A stretch of DNA of 64,000 nt. It comes from Prunus persica (Eukaryota; Streptophyta; Magnoliopsida; Rosales; Rosaceae). The notes beneath the pieces are model-generated. The model did no database searches. It was given only the letters and a program-made list of their open reading frames with translations, and had not been told where the DNA came from. How positions within the stretch are numbered: the stretch's first letter is position 1; every line of letters starts with the position of its first letter. This document shows positions 19,914 through 32,754 of this stretch, in pieces. Location of the stretch: positions 24,918,810-24,982,809 of the forward strand of contig NC_034014.1 in assembly GCF_000346465.2 (NCBI RefSeq), in the 5' to 3' direction. A program made the position numbers and the translations under genes.

Positions 19914-22900
19914 TTATCTCTCAATGACAATCTCTTTAAGGAAAAGCACATCATCACGTGGATGAGCTTCTTCTACTCGAACTAGAACTTCATCTCCAAC
20001 ATCTGCTCCCACAGATACCCACACGGAAGATTGAAGTCCCACCTGAAAAATTCATGTTTGACATAATGGACGTAAGTGCAAGCCATAAAGCTTAATAATG
20101 GCGCAACCCATAAAGCTTAATAATGGCGCAACCCATAAAGCTTAATAATGGCATACTCATCCCAAATAAAAGAAGGGTTGAGAGCAGGAGAGAAGGGTAA
20201 GCATAAAAGAAAATGACAATACAGATCCAGCTACAGACTTGCTATAGCTACCACACATCTTAGAATTGGTAGAGAATCAAAAGACAGAGGCTCATCAATT
20301 GACATGTACCATATACGTTCACAATTGATCTGCATAGACTATATGGGATGCTTATTTTAATATCTCATTAATAGCAAGTGTGGTTGACATTGTCTACAGT
20401 TTTACAGTTTTAGTTTTGTCTTACAATCCTAAAAGTTTTGTGCTACAAATAATGCATGACATAACTAGCCGCATTTACAATTAAACAGATATAATTACAT
20501 GTTTACCTCAACTAACAATATGGCTGCAATCCGATCCTTAATGAATCTAAGAATCAACGCACGATATCTTTTTTCTTTTGACTGCCTTCTCAGAAATTCT
20601 AATATCCAATACCGAAGACTGCTGCTAAAGAGCTTCTTTGCTACTCTAGCATTCATATTCACTATAGATGCCATTCCTTCCAACTGACCAGCCGAGAAAG
20701 GAGGAGATTTCCCGATGAGAAATGCTTTAACCTACATAACAGATACCTTCATCAACGCTTAGCAACATTAGCTCAACAATTTGGCTGAATACCGCATTAA
20801 AACACAATTCTCAGCAACGTATTAGTAGTTATATAACATGCAGAAGTCATTGCACTTAAGCCTGCCAGCTTAGCTTAACTTTCTGACCTTGGTATTTTGG
20901 AATTCATAAGATTTAATTATTAAAGTTAATTAACCATGTGCTCAATTAAGCAAGACCCTAATTTATATAAATCTGTTCATAAGATATGGTGAAGCACCAA
21001 TTGTCCCTCCAGATTAAACTTCACACGAGCAACATAGACATAAATATGATTTGATAACACATCTGTTTTTTTTTTCCTTTTTTCTTTCAAAAAGTCTCGT
21101 TCTTCATTTTTGAAGAAAAGACTCCACATAGCAGTGATACCATAATTCATTATCCTTCATTCATGAAGCACATAGCTTTGTCTGCTTGCAAACCGCAGAC
21201 GAGATCAAGATCATTATATGATTTTGTTGACAGCAGAAGGACAAGGTCAACATTTAAGATTGTAGTTTATTAAGAACTATACTTGCATGGAAGAAACTCA
21301 CCTGATAGTGAGCTAGTAAATCCATATATCTACGGATGGGAGATGTAAACTGAACATAACCCGGAAGTCCTAAAATTCCATGGCGTATAGGTTTCCTGAA
21401 ATCAATTTCAGCAGCACGCATTAGTTTAACAAGAGCAGAGCTTCTAACAGGTCCTTCTGGAAGATGTGCAAATGCAGATGTGTCGATGTTGGATTGGGGC
21501 TGTCCTCTGTAGGGTAAAGGAATGTTATTGCTAGAACCAAATGTGGCCACAACTTCTCCACAGAGTATCATCATCTCAGTGACAAGTCGCATTGCAGGGT
21601 CTGCCTGGTTTTCAACATACAGATTAATAATAGGCTCTGGATCCTCTGGATTAACCACTTTGATACGTGCTTCCAATGTGGCTGTGTCAATTGCACCCTG
21701 AAAAATGAGCATATAGTTATTGTCACAGAAGAATTTTGGAGGGTTACTGATTAATCATGCCTACAAACCCTTTTTTCTTTTGAGACCTTAGATCAACATT
21801 TCCTATTTAAAAAAGTAAATACATGTTTGTTTTATGAATGAAATTGTTATGACAAGGGTTTGGATTTTTTCGATCTTTCATGATCTTAAGGATTTTGCAC
21901 ACAGCAGGATCCATATCAATAGTAGAATATCCATAGGGTCCAGGTTATGGATAGTACAACCACGAAAATAATTGTCGACTAACAGAATCACGAGGCACCA
22001 AAGAAAGCTACTGGAACTTTGAATCATACAACCAAGAACGTTTCAGAATTAATTTTGGTCTAATTAATTAACTCCAACCTGTTGGCGACGCCATATTGAA
22101 CGGAGAGTTGCAGCCTCAGACAGGATTTTCAGTTCAGTCTCTTCTTCCAGGTTTAAATGAAGAAGCTCCGATGCACTCTCATACGTCAACATGTAAGTTG
22201 GTCTAATGATTGAGTTGTCCACCGAATATTCTGCAATACTATTGAACCACACAGAGAGTAAAATAGAGTTCATTAGTAAAATTTGGTTGGAAAGGAGAAA
22301 ACTAACCTTTGAGTTAGCAAAAGCTAAAATGCTTCAAAGAAATATCCACCCACTTGTTCTAGATGATTATATAATCTTTGAATCATAGTCTGTAGAATTA
22401 TCTTATTTGGAGAAAATTAACCTTTAAGTTAGCAAAAGCTAAAATACTTCAAAGAAATGCCCACAACAGTCTGTTGTGACGCCCCCTCTTTCAGTTAGAA
22501 TGATCTTGTTTTAAGCCACAATGATTTAATTATTTCAGTCTGTAGAATAATATGGAATCATTTTAATTCAAAAATCTATCTAACCCCACCACCTTCAAAA
22601 CCAAGATAATTCTGAATTCATAATATACAAATCTAGGAGGGAAGTAATGGTCTACAAGCCCTAAAAAAGGGTATTACAGCTCTGTGTAACTCCATTAAAC
22701 TATAAAACAGCACCGATTCGGATGAGATCTCAAAGGGGGGACCAAACATATAAAGGAAAAAAATTGTTTTACCTGCCATCAGAATGCAGCACAACAGATA
22801 CTGTAACTGCATTGCAATTCTCTCCTTGTTGCAAACTCATTCCCTCCATGGCAAGTTTCTCTGGGAACATAGGATAAGTGGCAGTGGGCAAGAAAACAGA

Positions 22901-25900
22901 AGTTCCTCTTCTCATTGCTTCCCTATACATCATGAATTTATCAGAAAAGAGTGAAACATAAACATGTATCAATAAGGCTTGTAGTGTTCCACGAGCTACC
23001 TGTCTACTATGCTCCCGGGTTGAACAAACCTAGTTGCATCTGCAACATGAATCCATATTTTAATGCGTCCATCTTGCAGCCTCGTTGCACTCAGAGCATC
23101 ATCAAGCTAACATGTTACAATTCAAAATTTCATACGAAGAGCTATCAAATTTTGATGCGGCAAAAATTTACAGTTTTGACAGCAGAAGATAACATCACTA
23201 GGCATGTGTAAAACATACCTCATCAGCCTCGTCCACATCAATAGCATAGACCTTCAAGTGAGTGAGATCTTTCCTTTCAATCTAAAACAAGAAAATTTGC
23301 AGAATTTTTGTAAGTTTTTTAACTAAATTTTGCCCTGTATGTACTATAATACAGGAAGCAGGCTAACCTTATACTTTCATTTTTATAGATGTGTGTCTCT
23401 GTAATTTTTCATATAAACCATTAAAAGTTTCATTACAATAATAATACAAGGTTTCCTATAAAATTAAGGATGCAAGCCGAAATCTTAATACTGAATCACA
23501 TCTTGCCCCATGGGTAAAACTATGTTCATAACAGAGAGCAGGCTAACCTCATCTGGATCATATGAATCTGACAGAAGACTTTCTGCAGCTGATATAACTT
23601 CATCTGAGTGATCAGTACGGGTATTGAACTTCAACAGGTCAAGATTCACATGTACAGGAAAAAACCCAATATTTATGAGGAGATTTAGAGCTGATGATGC
23701 TGTTTTCACCATTCCCATTGCCCTTAGGATCTGACAAGAAGGTATGTACAAAAGGATAAACAAATTAGGAACAAAGCTGATATGCATGTATGAATATGAT
23801 GTATCACACAAAGAGAAATAGGGCATAACATCATCAATAAGATCTTCTCTTACGATGACCCATACATTTTCGGAGCTTAGAAGTACCAATTATCACAGTA
23901 AGCTTAAACACTATCATTTAAGTCAGACTTGGTTACCATTCCAGCCGTTTTCCTTTGGTCATCATTTGTGCAGGCATCAATAGCATAAGATTCAAGAGAC
24001 TTAATTTTCTGTCTGATTTTCTCTTCAACCATCCAAGAAGATTTGGGAGGTTTAGCATCTAAAGGCATTGCCTTAGCAGATTTCAGTAATTGTACAAACT
24101 CCTGCAGTTCTTTCTCAGCTGCCTCCTTTGCGAGCTTCCTACGGAGAAGTTCCTCAACCTAGTTTCTCAAACCAAAAAAAATTCACGTCAAAATTATTGG
24201 AAAAGCAAGAAGACAATCAAGATGAATGCTATCATGGATTACTCAACTTACTAATCAAACTTGCATTAACTTCTAATACATGTCAAGAATATCTTTTCTT
24301 TCTTTTTCTTATATAAATATATATGTGTGTGTGTGAAGATGCCTAAACAGTAAAACAAAAGATTTCTTAATTTAGAGTGGTAAGTCCTATTGGTATCTGC
24401 CAACATACGGCCCAAACCATCTTATGCCGATCAACTTCAACGTACCAACAGACTACAAAAATTTCAATTGTTATAAATTTTCTTCACCATCTAATACAAA
24501 ACTATCAATATAGAATGGAATTAACATCATCTGAGGAGAATCACTCTTCCTTCAAACATAATATCCTTTCTTGAAACACATCTCCACATTAGGAGCCATG
24601 GCGAGACAACTGTAAGAAGAGAAGATGTTAAACCAAAGCATAGCTGTACCTGCACAGCAGGTCGAGGTCCATATATAGAGCGAGAACCTTTTGTCTCTAG
24701 CACAGTGAAGTATACTTCATCTTCTGAAAGCATCACATGAGCACAGTAGCATTCAAGAGGCTCCACACTACCAAAGATCATCTGTGGAATGAGCTAGGAT
24801 CATTGAAGGAACAGCCATACATATATATTTAACTTGAAATGTATAGTACCTCAGCTAATTCTTCTGCTGTCACACGCTTATTCTTTTCAAGGAGTTCAAC
24901 CCAAGCAAATTCTAGAAGTGCTGAGTCCTGCACCAGATTAAAAAAATATTCTTTACCAAAAAACACAAACCACCAGAATAGAAAAAGAAAATTCATAACT
25001 GCGACTATTTTTAGGCAAAAACCAACCGAGTTTTCCTGAGCTCTCTGAACAAACATTGAAATCTCTGCGTGGTCGAAATTTTCAACACCAGGAACAATAT
25101 ATGTGATTTGTTGTGGTTTAATGGATGATGTAACACCATTCTGACATAGCATAAAAACAAACACCATAAAAATAAAAATGTTAGACTAGCAGGAAAACAA
25201 TAACATCCCGTGCAAAGTTTTTATTATTATTTAAGTTTAAAAAAGTTTCACAGTGAGCTTTCAACACCTAGCAACCTATTAATAAGCCGCATTAGTTGTT
25301 TTTCTAGTAGAACCTGATCAGAAACCATCCAATTCTTCTTGCCATCGGGTCTCTGGGCAACAGCAAGCAATACTCTCTCTGAATCCTTCTTGAACTCGAG
25401 CAGCAACCCTTGCTGCAGCGTTCGGTTCACAAGCTTATCTTCTACAATCCCTCCACTGCTTGTCAGCTCCACCCTGCAAAATAGTTACTAAATAATCTCA
25501 TTATACTTGCATTATATATATGCCTTTTTTCTTTCTCAGCAATCAAACAGCGCATAAATTACATTAATTTAAGTCTCTAAATTCGTAATTAAGGATGATT
25601 AAAATTTTTTTTCGAAGAAATGTGATTCTGAGAGGGGGAGAGAGAGGGAAGCTACTTGGCGGCAGCGCGAACTCGTCTCCGTCGGCGCAAGGCACCGAGC
25701 TCTTCCATGACGCTGTCGACGAGGCTGTGAACGGAGCTGCTTTGAAGGCCGCCATGGCCAGGAACTAACTTATCGGATCGAAATATCGGGAAGCGAATGC
25801 TAAATTGGGAGAAGCGGCGACTGAAGTGGCATGGGGAGCAGCGGAAGGCGAAGAGAGTAGGGGACGAAGAGGAAGTGGAAGCGGAGCGAAAGATTGAACA

Positions 25901-25924
25901 GCTGCTGACGGCTCGAACCGCCAT
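19914..25924 (-). CDS. RNR1: Organellar RNase II/R-family 3'-5' exoribonuclease (RNR1 type)
   Basis: Fourteen exons give 795 residues, close to the roughly 800 of Arabidopsis RNR1: 25924-25656, 25473-25314, 25140-25027, 24927-24850, 24781-24650, 24158-23937, 23730-23548, 23281-23219, 23106-23000, 22922-22773, 22238-22079, 21697-21302, 20731-20507, 20042-19914. All have GT/AG borders and consistent phase. The family trims and degrades RNA processively in chloroplasts and mitochondria, including rRNA maturation. Residues 1-60 are rich in Ser, Arg and Phe, as a transit peptide. The catalytic acid cluster AIDVDEADELDDALS has Asp401, 403, 406, 409 and 410, divided by intron 8. The RNB signature TSPIRRYMDL is at 664-673. 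The C-terminal S1-like part holds VWVSVGADVGDEVLV. The start is the ATG at 25924; an in-frame GTG just before it was not used. Confidence 0.95.
20084..20150. repeat. 25-bp tandem repeat in the last RNR1 intron
   Basis: The unit CATAAAGCTTAATAATGG plus GCGCAACC repeats with a period of 25 bp at 20084, 20109 and 20134; the third copy is partial. It lies inside the intron between exons 13 and 14, about 40 bp from the acceptor of exon 14. Confidence 0.85.
22294..22466. repeat. Direct repeat of about 58 bp in RNR1 intron 10
   Basis: Positions about 22294-22351 and 22409-22466 share TTAGCAAAAGCTAAAAT and CTTCAAAGAAAT with few mismatches, 115 bp apart. It is an old local duplication inside the intron between exons 10 and 11. 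Confidence 0.75.
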
Positions 25925-26404
25925 CACCGTCCGGCGAACGAAATGAAAGGTTTAGGGGAATGGGAGGGAGAGTTTTTGTTACTCTGCTTGTTTGTTGATA
26001 ATGGCTATCCTGTGACTGCGAAAGCTTGTTTTCTAACGCCCGCCCTTTTCTTTTTTGTCACGCACAATATGTAACGAAATTTTTATTTATTTTTTGTCAT
26101 TAATTTAATAGAAAAAGTCATGAACTCACATTAAACAATAAAATCATATTTTTTTTGGAGGATTTTTACTAGTGAAAACGTGTTTTTATCTAAATGTTGT
26201 AGTTGATTTTGGTGTTAATTTTTAGGTCGAGCAAGCAAGTTACACTGATATGTGGTGTTATTAATTCAAATGTTATAATATGAATAAACGACATAATTGA
26301 TATGTTATAAAACTATAATACAATAATAAATAAATGATAAATAAATATACATGTTATAACATAAGTAAATTGGTAACACCACGTGATTTCTCAATAATTC
26401 AGAT
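25925..26404. other. RNR1 upstream region
   Basis: About 480 bp that should carry the RNR1 promoter and 5' UTR. It is AT-rich beyond 26060. No motif stands out clearly. Confidence 0.4.
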
Positions 26405-26740
26405 AACAGAACTGCAAAGCTGATAACATAAGAGCCTGGATGTCTGAGAACTGCTTGCGTCTTGGAAGGTATACGTGTGGCCGTTCTTTCCATTGCTAGA
26501 GCATTTTACATTACATACTGGTTTACCTATCTGTTTGACTGCAAATTTTCGATGACTTACCATGACACACACAAGTCATGATGATATTGATGCAGTTGGA
26601 TCATGGTTGTCTTAATTATTTTTTTCCAAAATTATTAATTAACTTATGTCATCTCATCAAGCCTTTTTTCCCAGTCAAAAAGTGATACAACTTGAGAAAA
26701 AGGGTATGCCTGCTAAAATCTGAGATGAAACACACACATT
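26405..26740 (-). pseudogene. Decayed duplicate of the rhomboid terminal exon and adjoining intron
   Basis: About 26411-26560 aligns with 27012-27165, the last exon of the neighbouring rhomboid gene. Shared strings include CTGAGAACTGCTTGC and ACTGCAAAGCTGA. About 26660-26725 aligns with 27343-27408 in the preceding intron, sharing for example CCCAGTCA-AAAGTGAT. The splice acceptor (TTTGCAG in minus sense) survives, but the frame then meets TAG after three codons and has several indels. No other rhomboid exons lie nearby. It is the relic of a partial tandem duplication, or a dead alternative last exon. Confidence 0.75.
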
Positions 26741-27008
26741 TTGGCAACTCTGCAGTTTAACAAAGTGTGAGAGTTTACACGTACGGCTACATATTTTCAC
26801 ATGCACTTAGTACTTCCTACATCTATATGTTGTAAAGAAAACAGAGCAATCAATCGTATTTCATGGTAAAGATAAAGAATCAAAGATTACAGAATGAAAC
26901 GAATACATGTATAACAAGGGTATCATAACAAAACAAATCCATAAATAGTATCTCTATACATGCGAGCAGCTCGTGCCGCCTTAAGCCCCCTCATCTCTAC
27001 CGCAAAAA

Positions 27009-29536
27009 TCAACTGCAAAGCTGAGAACACAGCCCCTGGATCTGAGAACTGCTTGCATTTGCCAATGTATACGTGCCGTTCTTACCATTGCTTGAGCATG
27101 TTAACAAGAGCTGATTGCCCGTCTGGCTTGACTGCAATGAGGTCATGGCACACAGGAGAAGTCAGATTCACGCGATTATCACAAGAAAATATCAGACATA
27201 CTGTTCTTAATCACGAGTACAATTGACTCTTTGCTAATAAAACCAGTTCCCCTTGACACACAGAAACTAGCCGTCACGTATTCTTTCCGAAAATTTTAAC
27301 AACTAGTTAGATGAAGATTCAGGTGATCATATATTCAGCACATGAAGCCTTTTTACCCAGTCATAAAGTGATGCAATATGAGAAGAGGGATCTGTCTTGT
27401 AAAATTGAATGCAAATCCTAAATAGTATGCAAGGGGGAAATGGAGAGAGTTTTCGGAATTAGTTACCATGCAGTATGCAGGCTCTGTCTTGCAACTCCAT
27501 CTTGAAGTAGGGACACAGGACAAATAATGACACCAAGAGCAATGTTTATTTGCATCAACTCCCCGAAGAAGCATAACCAGGCCAACGGTAAACCTGTCAT
27601 ATCAGCAAAAGAGTATTTAGTTTATTCATTTAACAAATTTCCAAGTTAACAGAAACTTTCTTAGGCAGGCCTAAATCCAATTTACTCAAGTTTGCATGAC
27701 ATCCCTGGTTGTGCCATTTATAACATGAACTAATAGAAGGAGAACATATAACCAAGAGGAAAAACAAGGATAAAAATTAGGGTCCTAGATAAGTACTTCT
27801 AGATAATTTTTAGGGAAATAGCCACATTCTATATCTTTCTCTGTGTAGGCATCTTCAACATTGACCAAGTTTCTTTGTTACTTTTGGTTGCTTTAGGGTT
27901 CATTCCTAGGTAGAAGAAACTAAGAAAGAGCTTCTGTCATGAATGGGAATCTCTACATCGAATCTGATATTTGAAGTAGATAAAACATTGTTTCACGATT
28001 TGTTTTCATATATACTTTTACAAGTACTGATATGTCTTGAACTTCGATTTAACTTCAGATGAAACGGCTTGACTTACCCAACAATTAAAATGATCACAGA
28101 AAGGACCCACAAAATGCACTGATAGGTCTTGAACTTCGATTTAGCTTCAGATGATGCGTATCCTGGAGGACCATATCTTTGGTTAACCCATCCGAACTGG
28201 GGGCGGATAAGAAATACAAACCCGAGAAAAAAACCCGAAAGAAATCCTCCAATGTGAGCAAAGTTGTCAACGTGTGGGAGAATTCCCACTGCCAAATTGA
28301 TTGCTATGACAATCAGGAGGGTGAAAAGTGCTCCAAACTGAACAATAATAAGGAATTAGATATTGGATCCTGAAGGTGACCGATCTAAGTTTTTGAAGTA
28401 TGATGAATCTCCTTTAACAAGCAGTTTGACAATTACCTTACTAGCATATATTGTCCAATTAGTGACAAGTTCAGAAAGCATGGCTCCCAGCAATCCAAAA
28501 AGAGCACCAGAAGCACCAACAGAGATGTTTGTTTGGATGAAAAGCGATGACAACAAACTCCCACCAAGTCCAGAGATGACATATATCAACCCAATCCGGA
28601 CTGCAAGAGAAACACACAAGAATTGGACAAAGGGCATGAGCTAAAGTTTTGTATACTGACATGAAGAGCTATATCATCAAATAGATTTGGCTCAATCACA
28701 ATGAAAAAGCCTAACTTGTCTGATATACCCAAATTTTCCTTGTGAAAGAAGAACCATTTGCCTTTGAATGATGACAATGCTTTTAATCATCAGAAAGTTC
28801 TCTGAATTTGCAGACAAAATTTCATCACAACAATTAGATCGAAAACTGATTTTCAAAATACATACCGAAGCCAAATTCTTGCTCTAGCCGATACCCAATA
28901 ACCAAAAGGCTCAACATATTAGCCAATAAATGGAAAACACCACCATGTAACCAATTGCAAGTGATGAGAAGCCACCCCTGGTGTCTGTGAACCACCTTAT
29001 TTACATCTAAAGCCCCCATCTTCTGTAGCCTATAGCAATCAACATTCAGCAAAATACCCAATTATAAACTCATAAAACCCATCAAATCACCAATTTATCA
29101 ATAAAAAAAACACAAAACCAGCTAAAGCAGCATTTGAGATCAAAATTTGCAGAACCAATTGAAAATCTGAAAACCAACAGGATCATCAAAAACTAAGAAC
29201 TCACGTGGAAGATGATGGTCCAAGAAGAGGGTTCTCCTTAAACGGCTGAAAGGAGAACCTACCCAAGAACGTGGCAATGCAATTGATCGAGTTCTTAGGG
29301 CAGTTGTTGACATACATGGTGATGATGAACATAATAACATTGGCAACAACAAAAACAGGTATCAGCCAAACAACCCACTTCTTGAAATGCTTGACCTCTC
29401 GATACACATCAGGGGATGAAGCTGGAGCTGGAGAAGCTAGTGGAGGTGTCTCTATGTCCACTGGGTGCACCACGTTGTAACTCCGCCTGGAGTTCACTCT
29501 CATTTGGGGTCCTGAAGATGCAGGCTCTGCCGCCAT
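27009..29536 (-). CDS. RBL: Rhomboid intramembrane serine protease (plant RBL1/RBL2 type)
   Basis: Six exons (29536-29205, 29029-28866, 28600-28437, 28337-28078, 27593-27467, 27131-27009) give 389 residues with correct phase throughout. Rhomboids cut substrate proteins within or beside the membrane, here probably in the Golgi or secretory pathway. After a soluble N-terminus come one transmembrane helix ([18 protein letters not shown]) and the rhomboid core. [14 protein letters not shown] carries the oxyanion-region His residues. Catalytic Ser196 lies in VGASGALFG, and catalytic His248 in [13 protein letters not shown], so both members of the Ser-His dyad are present. A last helix ([18 protein letters not shown]) is followed by a cysteine-rich tail (HCSWC, LSCVP, WSCK, LCSQLCS) typical of plant RBL1/2-like proteins. 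The exact paralog number is not assigned. Confidence 0.93.
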
Positions 29537-30239
29537 TGAAGTGGGCAAAGTATCAAAGAATTGGGTTGAAAGCTAAAATTGATGAAGGTTTTTGATGCAG
29601 AGGATATGAATGTGAAGCGACGGTGACAAAGGTGAGAGCTTTAGGAGCACAAAGTCAGGAAAAGAGGCTGCCTTTAGTCAACTTTCATCAGTTGAGAAGC
29701 TGTTGGCCTGAATTGAACTGCTCCGCTTCATTTGGCCGATACGTACGTGGCTCCTACCCAATTCTTTAGCTTTAAGGCACTGTTCGTTCGGACTTTTGAC
29801 GTCGCGTTACAAAAATGGAAAAATTAAAATAAAATTAGAACAGATTAAACATTTTTTGAATGAGAAAATTGCATTTTGATTTCTGAAAAAATAAATATAA
29901 TATAATTGCATTTTGATCACAGGCAAACATAGCCTTCTTCTTCTTACTTTCATTTCGTTGTCGTATATGAAAATTATTGTTGCAGCTGTCAGTGATTAAA
30001 TAATTCCATGCAAAAAAGTAATGATTGAATATTTAATCATATGCGTTGTATATGGAGAGCATGATTTTAACACGATTCTTTACTTTTGCTGTATCTAGTG
30101 TGAAAGCGTGACAGACGGTGATTAGAAAATTGAGGTTTTTTTTTTCCCTCTCTATTCTTAGTAATTGATTAGGTAGAAAATCTTCATAATCAAACATTTT
30201 TTAGGATAAAAAAAATCATCTCTCTATGTGTAACTGTTC
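29537..30239. other. Intergenic sequence upstream of the rhomboid gene
   Basis: Holds the rhomboid 5' leader and promoter near 29540-29760. The rest is AT-rich with no gene. Confidence 0.4.
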
Positions 30240-30880
30240 TTTTGCCGCAAATGGGTTCCCACCATAATGATGGTGACTTCGCCTCTCCAATGGCACCCAC
30301 GATCAAAATCTTAGAGTTGGGGCTTCGATCTTAAGATTTGTTGATTTTTTTTATATCCATCTGTTGATGCGAACAAGTGGTTCGGCACGTATTTCGCCAA
30401 CTTAGTTATATTATGCCTTCGGCAGGTCACTATCTTCGGAAAACGTCTTGCTTCAGAAGGGTGAGTACCTACAAAAGGACGCGTTCGGTAAGTCCTTGGG
30501 GTACCGGTGTGGTATCGGCCAAAGGCTCTCCGATGCTTTAGTAAGTACGGTTTTAGTAATGTTAACTGACAGATCAATCGATAGCGTACCGTTCGTTATG
30601 ATTCCCCCCTTTTGGGGATATGGGTCTTCTTATATAGGCCTTGGGAGGTGTGCACTGTGCTCATATTTTCGATGTGGGACTGTGGACGTAGATTGTGAGC
30701 ATGACACGTGTCCGGTAGTAAAAGGGGCAAAATGGACGTCTTCGGTAGGCAAAGTGTCGAAGGGTTTCTGCAGCCAATATTGATTCTGTCCACGTGTTCG
30801 GTGGTCATAGGCCGTTTATTTCCGATATAAATACCATCCATTTTTTTTGTCACGTAACCTGCACATGCATGGACATTCAA
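30240..30880. repeat. Possible retroelement (LTR/TRIM-like) remnant
   Basis: A tract of different base composition from its surround. It has the mix of GGTGAGTACCTACAAAAGGA, CTCTCCGATGCTTTAGTAAG and TATATAGGCCTTGGGAGGTG that I associate with plant LTR-type repeats. No second copy, primer-binding site or coding domain is present in the window, so ends and class cannot be fixed. It may be a solo LTR. Low certainty. Confidence 0.3.
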
Positions 30881-32620
30881 AAAATTGACATTGCTAAATT
30901 AATTTTTTCAATTTAATTAATTGACAAACCGCAATTGCTTGATGCCACAACGTAATTATAAAGTATGCAGGCATGTGAAGAACCCAATCGTGCTGCTACA
31001 AACATGTAAATTAAAATAACAATACACCTCTTTATTTATTTCAAGCAAATTCTTTATACATGTTAATTGAATCCACCGCTAATTATTACTTTATATTTTA
31101 CTAATTTAATAGCATAATGGTTCAATTGCAGAATTATTAAATATGCTACATGTCTCAGTCGGTCATTTGCTGCTCACCAACCATAGAAAATACAATTAAA
31201 AGCAATAGGGAAGAAGAGGACATACATGTATTGCTTCAAATTGAGGTTTGAGTTTTGAGAAAGCATAAATCCAAGCAGAAGGAAGTGTGTGTTTTATGTG
31301 AGCCACCAAACCAAACCAACCCTAATAAATATTACAGGTGTCAGATGATGTCAGAGTTTCAGTTTGACCCAAAATTATACTAAGTGGGCCAACATTGGGC
31401 TAACATTCAACATTAATCAATTTGAAGGCCGGCCTAATTTTCTGTTTTCCCAGCCCAAATTCAATCCAACTCTCCAGCCCAGCCCGATGCCAATGAGATC
31501 AAATAAAACTTGGTCATCCATTCCAAGTTGTACAGTAGCAAAAGTAGAAAGCACACAATCAAGAAAAATTGTACGAGAAAAACATACAATGCCTACTTGT
31601 GGAGAGGAAATTTCCTATCGATACATATATGATTGTATATAAGTTTATAACCTTCATACCTAGTGTTTTTATTTTATTTTTTATTCTATAGTTGTGAGAT
31701 AGTACAATTATGTTCATTTTTTTTTGGATACGTTCTTTCTTTCTTTCTTAAAGCTTAAGCCTTTTGATTCAAATGGAATATTGGCATGTGAAAACCTAGG
31801 TGGCTTTGTACTACATAACAAGCTGTTAGAACCCAACGTCACATATCAGAAGAATAGCTTATGACGGGAATCCGGGATCGTATATGAGTTTTTTAGCGCA
31901 TTTTCTTTATAAATTAGATTTTAAAAGAAAATTTCAAGTATGAACTCGAATTACAAATAAAATAAATTTTATTTTAAAGTGTCACAGGTGCATAGTATGT
32001 AACACTATTGGACAACAACGACAAGGAATAAATTTCAAATTTTTTAAAAATTTAATGAGGCAAATTGACATTAACCATGTGGTTAAGAAATCAAATTGGC
32101 AGATCATAAAGTTAAAAAAAAATAGTTTTTAGTGATGATGAATCTGATGATGATCAAAACTCTCTTTTTCGCTAAGTTAAAAAAAAAAAAAATGAAGAAC
32201 CAAGTGGTAGTGGCCCCCACGTGGCCAAATACACACGTTACCGTGATAATAATGGACAACGAGGCCAGCGATTCTAGCGATTCTTCTCAAACGCGTTACG
32301 GGTCCAAGAAACGCATTTGCGCCTCGTTGCTTTTTGCTTGTATTGCCGGCGTCGGATTCGATGCCTGCCTTCGCCGCCTTTATGGATTTTTCTCAGTCCC
32401 CACTCTCTCTCCCAAACGCGTTTCCTCCACAACATTCAAAATAATTCAAAACATAATTTTTTTTTTAAAAAAAAAAGACAAAATATCCTTCCGTTGTTGA
32501 CTTCAAACAGAACTAGCGCCAACGACTCGTTGCTAATCTTCGCTGTTAATCGCTTTGGTCTTATTTAAAATAAACATTTAAATCCAAATTTTCCACCTCA
32601 CCCTCGTCAAGTCTCTCTCT
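30881..32620. other. Intergenic region upstream of the ORP gene
   Basis: No supported gene. Poly-A tracts, and near the right end a more GC-rich promoter-like tract (32200-32420) with several CGCG-containing words. Confidence 0.45.
32216..32225. promoter_or_regulatory. G-box (CCCACGTGGC) in the ORP promoter
   Basis: CACGTG at 32218-32223 is flanked by C-rich and G-rich bases, giving the extended CCACGTGG palindrome bound by plant bZIP and bHLH factors. It lies about 530 bp before the ORP ATG. Confidence 0.4.
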
Positions 32621-32754
32621 AAATTAACCTCTCTGCCTCTTTCTCTCTCCCTCTCTCCCTCTCTCTCTCTTTTGCTTGATCGCTCGCTTTGTTATTGTTC
32701 TTCAGAAGCTGCTGTGCGAGCAAAATCAGAAACTAGGGTTAGCTTACATCGGAG

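Noticed and set aside
32132..32500. 122-codon open frame in the ORP promoter region
   Set aside because: Low-complexity Lys- and Ser-rich translation through poly-A tracts, upstream of the CT-rich ORP leader; no family match.
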